Assembly (NCBI RefSeq): GCF_024105635.1
Contig: NZ_WYDQ01000001.1
Span: 1,240,001 to 1,304,000, forward strand
Reading direction: 5' to 3'
DNA: 64,000 nt
Source: Oceanicola sp. 502str15
Lineage (GTDB): Bacteria; Pseudomonadota; Alphaproteobacteria; Rhodobacterales; Rhodobacteraceae
Positions 19,567-25,956 of this stretch are shown piece by piece. Numbering within the stretch: the stretch's first letter is position 1; each line of letters starts with the position of its first letter. Position numbers and translations under genes: made by a program. Below the pieces are notes generated by a model. That model did not search any database, was not told the origin of the DNA, and saw only the letters and a program-made list of their open reading frames with translations.

Positions 19567-19573
19567 TCCCACC

Positions 19574-19830
19574 CACCGTCATCCGCGAGCTCGCCCCGAG
19601 GACTTCCATCCACCAGCCCCACCGTCATCCTCGGACTCGCCCCGAGGACCGCCCTCCACCAGCCCCACCGCCATCCTCAGACTCGCCCCGAGGACCTCCC
19701 TCCACCAGCACCACCGTCATCCTCGGACTCGCCCCGAGGACCGCCCTCCACCAGCCCCACCGTCATCCTCGGGCTTGACCCGAGGACCTCCAACCGGCGA
19801 GATCATCGGGTCAAGCCAGAGGATGCCAGC
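19574..19830. repeat. Tandem 46-bp hairpin array, five units
   Basis: Units begin CACCGTCAT (third unit CACCGCCAT) at 19574, 19620, 19666, 19712 and 19758, an exact 46-bp period. Each holds a hairpin of the form TCCTCGG-N7-CCGAGGA (slightly decayed in unit 1). The last unit reads TCCTCGGGCTTGACCCGAGGA, and is followed by a partial inverted copy (ATCGGGTCAAGCCAGAGGAT). It fills the gap between the peptidase and the hydrolase. It is not a CRISPR: there are no unique spacers. Confidence 0.85.
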
Positions 19831-19833
19831 ATC

Positions 19834-20703
19834 ATGACCCTGACCGCCCATTCAGCCCATATCGACGGCCTCACCATCGCCTACGAGGTCGGCGGCGCCC
19901 CCACCGGCCTGCCGCTCCTCTTCCTCCACGGCTTCCCGCAAACCCGCGCCATGTGGCACCCGATCGCCCCGGCCTTCGCCGCCTCCCACCCGATCGTGCT
20001 CGCAGACCTCCCCGGCTACGGCGACTCCGACAAACCGGAAAGCCTCAAACCCTACGCCTTCCGCGAAATGGCCCGCCGCCTCGCCGCCCTGATGTCCGAC
20101 CTCGGCCACGAAACCTTCGCCGTGATCTCGCATGATCGAGGCGCCCGCGTGGCCCACCGCATGGCGCTCGACCACCCCGAGCGCCTCGCCGCCGTCACCC
20201 TGATGGACATCATCCCCACCCACACCCTGCTCACCGAGCTGCAACTCCCGGTCGCCAAGAGCTACTACCACTGGTTCTTCCTCGCCCAACCCGCCCCCTT
20301 CCCCGAATCCCTCATCGCGCCCGACCCGAACGCCTTTTACGAATCCTGCCTCCTCGGCTGGGGCAGCGCCAAAATCACCGACTTCCACGAAGCCCAACTC
20401 GCCGCCTACCGCAAAGCCTGGGCCAACCCCGACACCCGCCGCGCCATGTGCAACGACTACCGCACCGCCCTCACCCTCGACCTCGCAGACGACACCGCAG
20501 ACCTCGGCGCAAAGATCCAATGCCCGGCACAAATCCTCTACGGCGCTTCAGGTGCCATGGCCCAGCTCTACGACGTCCCCGCGACCTGGGCCCCCAAAAC
20601 CACGCAGCAAACCCACGCCGCCCTCCCCGGCGGCCACTTCTTCCCCGACACCGCCCCGGCCGAAACCACCGAAGCCGTCAAAACCTTCCTCGCAACCCTC
20701 TGA
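19834..20703 (+). CDS. Alpha/beta hydrolase, fluoroacetate/haloacetate dehalogenase type
   Basis: 289 aa, cytoplasmic. Residues expected in fluoroacetate dehalogenases are all present: nucleophile Asp101 in SHDRGAR (with Arg102 and Arg105), acid Asp in LMDIIPT (about 125), halide-binding His-Trp in YYHWFFLAQPAP (about 147), Tyr in MCNDYR (about 209), and catalytic His in PGGHFFP. HGFPQ at 32-36 forms the oxyanion region. The likely reaction is hydrolytic removal of halide from haloacetates. It stands alone after the 46-bp array, with no nearby regulator. Substrate specificity needs assay; a general epoxide hydrolase-like activity is the alternative. Confidence 0.8.
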   Translation: MTLTAHSAHIDGLTIAYEVGGAPTGLPLLFLHGFPQTRAMWHPIAPAFAASHPIVLADLPGYGDSDKPESLKPYAFREMARRLAALMSDLGHETFAVISHDRGARVAHRMALDHPERLAAVTLMDIIPTHTLLTELQLPVAKSYYHWFFLAQPAPFPESLIAPDPNAFYESCLLGWGSAKITDFHEAQLAAYRKAWANPDTRRAMCNDYRTALTLDLADDTADLGAKIQCPAQILYGASGAMAQLYDVPATWAPKTTQQTHAALPGGHFFPDTAPAETTEAVKTFLATL

Positions 20704-20772
20704 GCCCCCGCCACCCGCCATTAACCCTAACCCCGGTTAAGTTTAACGCGCCCGCAAAGCCCCGACCCTGCT

Positions 20773-20819
20773 CATTTTCTTGCTGCAAATATCTCCGGGG
20801 GTGTGGGGGCAGCGCCCCC
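20773..20819 (+). repeat. Intergenic repeat, copy C
   Basis: Starts CATTTTCTTGCTGCAAATAT, then CTCCGGGGGTGTGGGGGC and AGCGCCCCC. It lies 70 nt after the dehalogenase stop in the same direction, before the tRNA-Asp genes. Confidence 0.75.
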
Positions 20820-20891
20820 ACTCCGACAGCCCGATACAAACGCAAGGCCCCGCCGCAGCGAGACCAGACCAGCATTTGAGATGAAAAAAGG

Positions 20892-20968
20892 TGGCGCGGT
20901 TGACGGGGCTCGAACCCGCGACCTCCGGCGTGACAGGCCGGCACTCTAACCAGCTGAGCTACAACCGC
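20892..20968 (-). tRNA. tRNA-Asp (GTC), copy 2
   Basis: Cloverleaf on the minus strand: acceptor GCGGTTG / CAACCGC, discriminator G, encoded CCA, anticodon GTC in the loop CTGTCAC, and a T-arm loop TTCGAA. It differs from copy 1 only in the D-arm (AGCTGG versus AGTTGG). It lies 28 nt downstream of copy 1 and is probably cotranscribed with it. Confidence 0.95.
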
Positions 20969-20996
20969 GCATTTGGCCTGATCGGCAGATACAGCG

Positions 20997-21073
20997 TGGC
21001 GCGGTTGACGGGGCTCGAACCCGCGACCTCCGGCGTGACAGGCCGGCACTCTAACCAACTGAGCTACAACCGC
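20997..21073 (-). tRNA. tRNA-Asp (GTC), copy 1
   Basis: Same cloverleaf as the neighbouring copy: GCGGTTG acceptor, GTC anticodon, G discriminator and encoded CCA. The two genes repeat with a 105-bp period. Confidence 0.95.
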
Positions 21074-21137
21074 GCAGCGCTGTAGGGGGCCTTCTATGCG
21101 GGCGAGAAAGTCTCGTCAAGCGGCCAATCGACAGCTT

Positions 21138-21983
21138 TCAGTATTTGATCGACTTGGTCTTTTCGAGGTCGGAAACCATCAGTTCCTCCACCTTCGCGAG
21201 CTTGTCGATGAGGTAGGTCAGGTTTCCGTCCGAAATGTCCTGCGTCGCGGTGGTCGTCACCTCCTGCCCGTTCACCCGGTTGGTCACCCGGGTCTCCAGC
21301 ACCACCGGCTGCCGGCGGGTGTAGATCGCCTGCATCACCTCCCATGCCGGATCGCCCGAAAACCCCCAGATCGGATTGCCGGGCACCGATTCCGCCTCGC
21401 GCTGGAGCGGCCAGCTGCCCCCGGCCTCGGGCAGCTTCAGGTCCATCGCCATGCGCATCCGCCCGGCCTCCACATCGTCGCCCACCATGTCCCAGAGCGC
21501 GGCATTCACCACGCCGGAGGCCGGAAAGGCCATCACCCGGATGCCGGTGAACTGCAACGCCTCGTCAAAAAACCGCACCAGAAACAAGCCCTTGCCCGCC
21601 GCCATGTCGACCCGGCAGACGAATCCCCCGCCATCGCGGCGCGCGCAATCGGCCACCGGACGGGCTGCGCCCTCATCGCCGCTGAACTTCAGAAAATAGG
21701 TGATGCGCCCCTCGGTATAGGTCACATGCTCCTCGGTCTCGCCACCGCCGGGCAAAAACTCCGCCCAATATTGCTCCACCCGCCCCTCGGCCAGGCTGCG
21801 CAGGCATTCCACCCGGCCGCCAAAGGCCCCGGGCCAGGCCTCGATCCGGTGCACCCGTTCCGCCGCGGTGCCCTCCGGCAGATCGTCGAGGAACTTCGGT
21901 GCATCGCAGGGCGGGCTCTCCTGCGCCAGCCCGGCCCCGGCCCACAAAACCAACCCACAGGCCGCACCCATCCCACGCAACAT
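21138..21983 (-). CDS. Secreted hypothetical protein, 281 aa
   Basis: A signal peptide covers residues 1-20 (LVLWAGAGLAQ, cleavage near residue 20). The mature part has four cysteines (for example PPCDAP, RVECLR, VADCARR, FVCRVD) that could form two disulfides. No catalytic motif is visible. I chose the ATG at 21983 because GAGAGGG precedes it and the signal peptide follows; longer in-frame extensions are not protein-like. It lies upstream of two tRNA-Asp genes on the same strand. Family not recognised; periplasmic location is the only safe statement. Confidence 0.7.
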   Translation of the reverse strand: MLRGMGAACGLVLWAGAGLAQESPPCDAPKFLDDLPEGTAAERVHRIEAWPGAFGGRVECLRSLAEGRVEQYWAEFLPGGGETEEHVTYTEGRITYFLKFSGDEGAARPVADCARRDGGGFVCRVDMAAGKGLFLVRFFDEALQFTGIRVMAFPASGVVNAALWDMVGDDVEAGRMRMAMDLKLPEAGGSWPLQREAESVPGNPIWGFSGDPAWEVMQAIYTRRQPVVLETRVTNRVNGQEVTTTATQDISDGNLTYLIDKLAKVEELMVSDLEKTKSIKY

Positions 21984-22099
21984 CCTCAGCCCTCTCGAAA
22001 AATCCTTAATCTGTCGGCCAGAGGCTAAGCGACGCAGGGGCAAGCTGTCCAGCGGCTCACCGCGCGTCCGCAACACCCCCCCGCCCCGATGGCCGAGGC

Positions 22100-22392
22100 A
22101 ATGCGCGTTGTGCACCGGTCGGCCCATCAGCACGACACCTGCCGTGCTGCTCGTCTCAACGGTAAGGGATGTTGGGTCGTGAGAGGCTCGAACTCCCGTC
22201 CAAGTGCACCGCGCAAGCGGTGTGCGTAGGTCGGCCCATCAGCATGAAATTAGCCATGCGGCACAGTACAACGATGCAGAATGGTGGGTCGTGACGGGCT
22301 CGAACCGCCGTCCAAGTGCACCGCGAAAGCGGTGTGCGTAGGTCGGGCACTCAGCATGGTAGGACCGCGCGGCACAGCACAACAATGCAGAA
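22100..22392 (-). repeat. 111-bp direct repeats carrying the tRNA-Val(TAC) 3' end
   Basis: The T-arm to CCA part of the tRNA (plus-strand 22393-22421) recurs at 22282-22310 and 22171-22199, exactly 111 bp apart. The spacer also repeats and holds a hairpin CACCGC-N4-GCGGTG in both copies. In the first copy the T-stem differs by two base pairs, each compensated (G-C to C-G, A-T to G-C), so the fold is kept. The second copy ends ACA instead of CCA. A third spacer, decayed, reaches about 22100. The arrangement resembles the rtT repeats after E. coli tyrT. Confidence 0.85.
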
Positions 22393-22468
<76 letters not shown>

Positions 22469-22516
22469 GTCCGGCGGGATTTACCCCGGCTGCCCCTGCA
22501 AATGCAAGGCCCTGTT

Positions 22517-23191
22517 CTACAGCTCCGGGAAGGCCGCGCGGAACACCTCCAGCCCGTGCGCGATGTGCCCCGACAGAACCGCCTCCGCCGCCCCAGCATC
22601 CCGCGCGCGGCAGGCCGCCAGCAGCGCCCGGTGCTCGCGGTCCGAGCGCTCCCGCAGCCCCTCGGGCGCCGTCACCATGCAGAGGTAGCGATCGGCCGCG
22701 TTGAACAGCAGGTCCACCTGCGCCAGCAGCCGCTCGCGGCCCGAGGCGCGGTAGAGCCCCATGTGAAACGCCTGGTTGAGCTGGCCGAAGTTCACCGCGT
22801 CCACCCCTTCGATCCGGTCCTGAATCGCCTCCGCCGCATCTATCATCGCCTCGGTCAGATGCGGAATCGCCGCCCTGATCGCCACGCCCTCCAGCGCCAC
22901 CCGCATCTCGTAGATGTCGGTCAGGTCGGCAAGGCTGATTCCCGCCACGCGGGCGCGCTTGTTGGCCTCGATGGTCACGAACCCCATCGCCTCCAGCGCA
23001 CGGATCGCCTCGCGCACCGGCATCCGGCTGATCCCGAAGCGCGCCGCCAGCGCCTCCTGTCCCAGCGCCGCGCCCGGCGCGATCTGCCCGCGCACGATCT
23101 CGTCGCGCAGGGTGCTCACCACCCCGGCCACGGCGGCGGAGGCGTGGGTCACGGGCGCAAAGGCCTCTGCGGGGCGGGCTGGCGGGCTCAT
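22517..23191 (-). CDS. GntR family regulator, FCD subfamily
   Basis: 224 aa. The N-terminal winged helix-turn-helix spans about residues 22-88 (LGQEALAARFGISRMPVREA). The C-terminal FCD helical effector domain runs from about 95 to 218 (EMRVALEGVAI, NQAFHMGLYRAS, and HRALLAACRARD with metal-binding His residues). It probably represses a nearby carbohydrate or carboxylate gene, though the divergent neighbour at 23254 encodes a secreted haem protein, so the target is unclear. It ends 48 nt before the tRNA-Val gene. Confidence 0.88.
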   Translation of the reverse strand: MSPPARPAEAFAPVTHASAAVAGVVSTLRDEIVRGQIAPGAALGQEALAARFGISRMPVREAIRALEAMGFVTIEANKRARVAGISLADLTDIYEMRVALEGVAIRAAIPHLTEAMIDAAEAIQDRIEGVDAVNFGQLNQAFHMGLYRASGRERLLAQVDLLFNAADRYLCMVTAPEGLRERSDREHRALLAACRARDAGAAEAVLSGHIAHGLEVFRAAFPEL

Positions 23192-23253
23192 GACCTCCTT
23201 CTATCACGCAGCTTCGTTGACAGAACATCAAAACTGTATCCAAAATCAGAAGC

Positions 23254-24474
23254 ATGGCGACATTACGCGCGATCCCCCTGCTCGTCTTCCTCCTCCTCGC
23301 CCTCCCGGCCCGGGCCGAAGAGCTCTGCTTCACCCCGCCCCACGACCGGCTCTGCGCCACCTACCCGGAAGACCAGCGCGACTTTTCCGCCCTCTTCGAA
23401 TACCGCGTCATCGCCGGGGCCGCGCAGGACCCGTTCGATACCTTCTCATGGCAGGCCTTCACCGCCCTGAATTGGCCCGACACCACCCGCCCCGGCGCCG
23501 CCCCCGCCTCCTGGCGCGGCTTTGCCCGCAAACCGCAGGCACCCGGCCCCTGCGGCCCCCGCCCCCCCGGCACCGTGCTGGCAACCCCGCTGCAATCGGA
23601 CGGCAACGCCCTGATCGACCGCCACGCCCGCTTCATCACCTATGAAACCCGCCTCAACCCGGTGGCCGCCGCCTATCTCGCCACGCTCCCGCCGGAGACG
23701 GAGACCGAGGTGAACTTCCCCCGCGGCGAAAGCACCGCCCGCCCCGCCTCCGTCCTGCTCAAGACCGCCTGGCGCATCCTGCCCGCCCCCGACCCGGCCT
23801 ATATTACCGCCCCCGGCGCCATCGAGATCCCGGCCCACATGCGCCCCGATGGCGTGCCCGCCTGCGCCGAGGCCCGTCTCGGCCTTGTCGGCATGCACAT
23901 CGTCACCAAGGTCGCCTCCGGCCATGGCGACCACTGGCTCTGGTCCACCTTCGAGCATGTCGCCCTCGCGCCCGAGGCCGAAAATGCGCGCGAAATCAAT
24001 TCGCTCTACGCCAACCCGCTGTTCCCCGAGGGCTGCCGGGGGCCGGCCGAGGCCCCCGGCGACTGGCTGCTCTACAACCCCGCCACGCCGCATGCGCCCG
24101 CCAATGCCCCGCCCGCCTCCGCGCTCTGGCACGATGTGGCGCCCATGGCCCGCAGCGCCTCCGGCTCGGCCCTGCCGCCCACGCAGGTGCTGCGCTGCTG
24201 GGCCATCTTCGGCCCCACCCGCGCCACCAACGCCCGCTGGCAGGCCCGCCACGCCGGCACGCCGCTGGCCCGCTACCAGCTGATCTCCACCCAATGGCGC
24301 GGCGCCAACCCCGACCCGATCTTCCCCGAGGGCGAACTGCCCCGCTACCTCTCCAACCTCACGCTTGAAACCTACGTCCAGACCGCCCCGAACGGCTCCT
24401 GCCTCTCCTGCCACGCCGCGGCCACCACCCGCGCCGGAGCGCCCTCCGATTTCACCTTCCTGCTTCAGGACTAG
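23254..24474 (+). CDS. Secreted protein with one C-terminal c-type haem motif
   Basis: 406 aa. A signal peptide covers residues 1-21 (LLALPARAEE). A CxxCH haem-c site lies near the C-terminus (CLSCHAA, about residue 386), and GHGDHWLWSTFEHV (about 226) is a striking His-rich block. The long domain between has no family I recognise. Periplasmic electron transfer or redox sensing is plausible. It is followed 4 nt later by another secreted protein gene, so the two likely form an operon. It is divergent from a GntR regulator, which may control it. Confidence 0.75.
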   Translation: MATLRAIPLLVFLLLALPARAEELCFTPPHDRLCATYPEDQRDFSALFEYRVIAGAAQDPFDTFSWQAFTALNWPDTTRPGAAPASWRGFARKPQAPGPCGPRPPGTVLATPLQSDGNALIDRHARFITYETRLNPVAAAYLATLPPETETEVNFPRGESTARPASVLLKTAWRILPAPDPAYITAPGAIEIPAHMRPDGVPACAEARLGLVGMHIVTKVASGHGDHWLWSTFEHVALAPEAENAREINSLYANPLFPEGCRGPAEAPGDWLLYNPATPHAPANAPPASALWHDVAPMARSASGSALPPTQVLRCWAIFGPTRATNARWQARHAGTPLARYQLISTQWRGANPDPIFPEGELPRYLSNLTLETYVQTAPNGSCLSCHAAATTRAGAPSDFTFLLQD

Positions 24475-24478
24475 CCCC

Positions 24479-25024
24479 ATGCGCCTCCGCCCTGCCCTCC
24501 CCCTCCCCCTCCTCCTCGCCCTGCTCGCCGCAGCCACCCCCGCCGCCGCCGCCCCCTGTACCGCCAGCTTCACCGTCCGCACCGGCGCGCCCCACGGCAC
24601 CCTGCCGCCCGACACGCCCCTCACCGGCACCCTCAGCTACACCCCCGGCGAAGGCACACCTATGGGCGCCGAAACCGTCTCCTACCCGGCCACCGGCACC
24701 CTCACCGTCACCGCGCCCGACGGCACCGAGGCCCACGGCACCCTGCGCGCCATCCACGTCACCCGCACACCCCACTTCGTCGATTACATCAGCTTCGACA
24801 CCAAATCCGTCGCCGGCACCCTCGGCGGCGTAACGGCCTACAAGGACCCAATGCTGCTGACCCTCTACGCAAAGGGCGGCGCCCTCACCACCTTCACCCT
24901 CCCCGCCACCACCGCCCAGTGGAACACCCTCAACACCCGCCGCACCTTCCAGCTCCACGGCCCCCAAACCTTCCTGTCACTCCCCGGCCGGGTGACGGGT
25001 TTCGAGGGCAACTGCGCGGGGTAG
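24479..25024 (+). CDS. Small secreted protein, 181 aa, beta-rich
   Basis: A signal peptide covers about residues 1-24 (LLLALLAAATPAAAAP). The mature protein is Thr/Gly-rich with alternating beta-type sequence (GTLSYTPGEGTP, TLTVTAPDG) and two cysteines at its ends. The ATG at 24479 lies 4 nt after the haem-protein stop, so translation is probably coupled. It is followed by a terminator at 25044-25079. Function unknown; a partner of the haem protein is an inference from the operon. Confidence 0.7.
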   Translation: MRLRPALPLPLLLALLAAATPAAAAPCTASFTVRTGAPHGTLPPDTPLTGTLSYTPGEGTPMGAETVSYPATGTLTVTAPDGTEAHGTLRAIHVTRTPHFVDYISFDTKSVAGTLGGVTAYKDPMLLTLYAKGGALTTFTLPATTAQWNTLNTRRTFQLHGPQTFLSLPGRVTGFEGNCAG

Positions 25025-25043
25025 ACCGAAGTTCGTAACGAGT

Positions 25044-25079
25044 AAGGCCCCGACGCATCCCGCGCGGGGCCTCTGTTTT
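25044..25079 (+). terminator. Rho-independent terminator of the haem-protein operon
   Basis: Stem AGGCCCCG / CGGGGCCT with a 12-nt loop, followed by CTGTTTT on the plus strand. It lies 20 nt after the stop at 25024. Confidence 0.75.
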
Positions 25080-25107
25080 CCGGCCCACGGCAGCCGCGTC
25101 ATCCGAG

Positions 25108-25304
25108 TGGTGGCGGAATGTGCATCTCCCGCACCAGTCAGGCCCTCAACCCGCTAGACGGGGCGTGCTCTGACCATGACGCTGGAAAAGTGGTGGGTGA
25201 CAAGAGATCTGGCCTCCTGACCCAGTGGCCCGCGCCAGCGGGCTGCGTCGGTCAGGCCCTCAACCCGTCAAACGGGGAGAGCTCTGACCTGATCGCAAGA
25301 AAAA
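25108..25304 (-). repeat. 114-bp direct repeats carrying the tRNA-Val(CAC) 3' end
   Basis: TGGTGGGTGA (CCA end plus acceptor on the plus strand) recurs at 25191, exactly 114 bp from the tRNA copy at 25305. The spacer block GTCAGGCCCTCAACCCG recurs at 25251 and 25137, also 114 bp apart. The copied T-arm keeps its stem but not the TTC loop. Spacer hairpins GCCCGC-N4-GCGGGC and CCCG-N5-CGGG are present. A third copy is truncated: only TGGTGG at 25108 with a shortened spacer. Confidence 0.8.
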
Positions 25305-25379
25305 TGGTGGGTGATAAGAGATTTGAACTCCTGACATCTTCGATGTGAACGAAGCGCTCTACCACTGAGCTAATCACCC
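25305..25379 (-). tRNA. tRNA-Val (CAC)
   Basis: Complete cloverleaf on the minus strand: acceptor GGGTGAT / ATCACCC, anticodon CAC in loop TTCACAT, T-loop TTCAAAT, discriminator A, and encoded CCA followed by TTTTT. The anticodon stem CTTCG is shared with the TAC gene 2.9 kb away. Confidence 0.95.
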
Positions 25380-25391
25380 GTGGGGGGCGAT

Positions 25392-25850
25392 TTAGCCGTT
25401 GTCGTCGTCCTCTGCAAGAGGCTTCACCGCAGTTTTTCGGCGCAGCTTCAGCATCACCATCTCACCGTTGGAGATCTCCTTGCGCTTGTGGATCATCAGC
25501 TTGCCCAGTTCGGGAAACTGCATGTCCGCGCCCTCGGAGATGATCTTGTCGATCTCGCCCAGCATCGCCTCGACGATCGGCTTCACGTCCTTGCGCTTCA
25601 TGCCGGTGGCCGTCATCACCCGGTCGATCAGCTCGACCTTCTTCACCATCCGCTCCGTCATAACCGGCTCGGCGGGGGTGACAACGGTGATCTCGGGCGC
25701 GGGCGCGGGTTCCACCAGCTTGACGGGCGGGGCCTTGGCGGCGGTCTTGGCCGCGCCGCCCGCCTTGCCCGCTCCGCCGCCGGTGCCGCGCGGTTTCGCG
25801 GGGGCGCCGGGGCGCTTCGTCGTTCCGGTGGTCTTGCGTGGTCCGGCCAT
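25392..25850 (-). CDS. HU-like DNA-binding protein with Ala/Pro/Lys-rich N-terminal tail
   Basis: 152 aa. Residues about 1-65 are low-complexity, basic and Pro/Ala-rich (RKTTGTTKRPGAPAKPRGTG). Residues about 68-143 follow the HU/IHF pattern (VKKVELIDRVMTATGMKRKD at the start, GKLMIHKRKE later). The RBS GGAGAGG precedes the ATG. It lies just after the tRNA-Val(CAC) gene and is divergent from an MFS pump. Tailed HU proteins are known in actinobacteria and some alphaproteobacteria; nucleoid binding is a family inference. Confidence 0.7.
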   Translation of the reverse strand: MAGPRKTTGTTKRPGAPAKPRGTGGGAGKAGGAAKTAAKAPPVKLVEPAPAPEITVVTPAEPVMTERMVKKVELIDRVMTATGMKRKDVKPIVEAMLGEIDKIISEGADMQFPELGKLMIHKRKEISNGEMVMLKLRRKTAVKPLAEDDDNG

Positions 25851-25919
25851 CTTGCCTCTCCAATGGGGGTCGCTTTCGGGCGCAGCCTAACATCCTGCGC
25901 CAAGCACGCAATCGCGCTC

Positions 25920-25950
25920 TTGACCTCAACCATGGTTGAGGCCCCAGCTT
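25920..25950 (+). promoter_or_regulatory. SoxR/MerR-type operator-promoter for the MFS gene
   Basis: CCTCAACCATGGTTGAGG (25924-25941) is a perfect 18-bp palindrome with the same outer arms as the SoxR box (CCTCAA...TTGAGG). TTGACC overlaps its left edge as a -35, as in SoxR promoters. A 19-nt spacer would place a weak -10 at 25945-25950 and the transcription start near 25957, the ATG itself. No MerR-family regulator gene is in this window. Confidence 0.5.
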
Positions 25951-25956
25951 GCCCGG

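Noticed and set aside
19574..19830. CRISPR array
   Set aside because: The 46-bp units are near-identical throughout, with no unique spacers and no cas genes nearby.
22100..22392. Integrated element with tRNA-Val attachment sites
   Set aside because: Copies are only 111 bp apart with conserved spacers, there is no integrase, and the second Val tRNA has the same layout. A tandem trailer repeat fits better.
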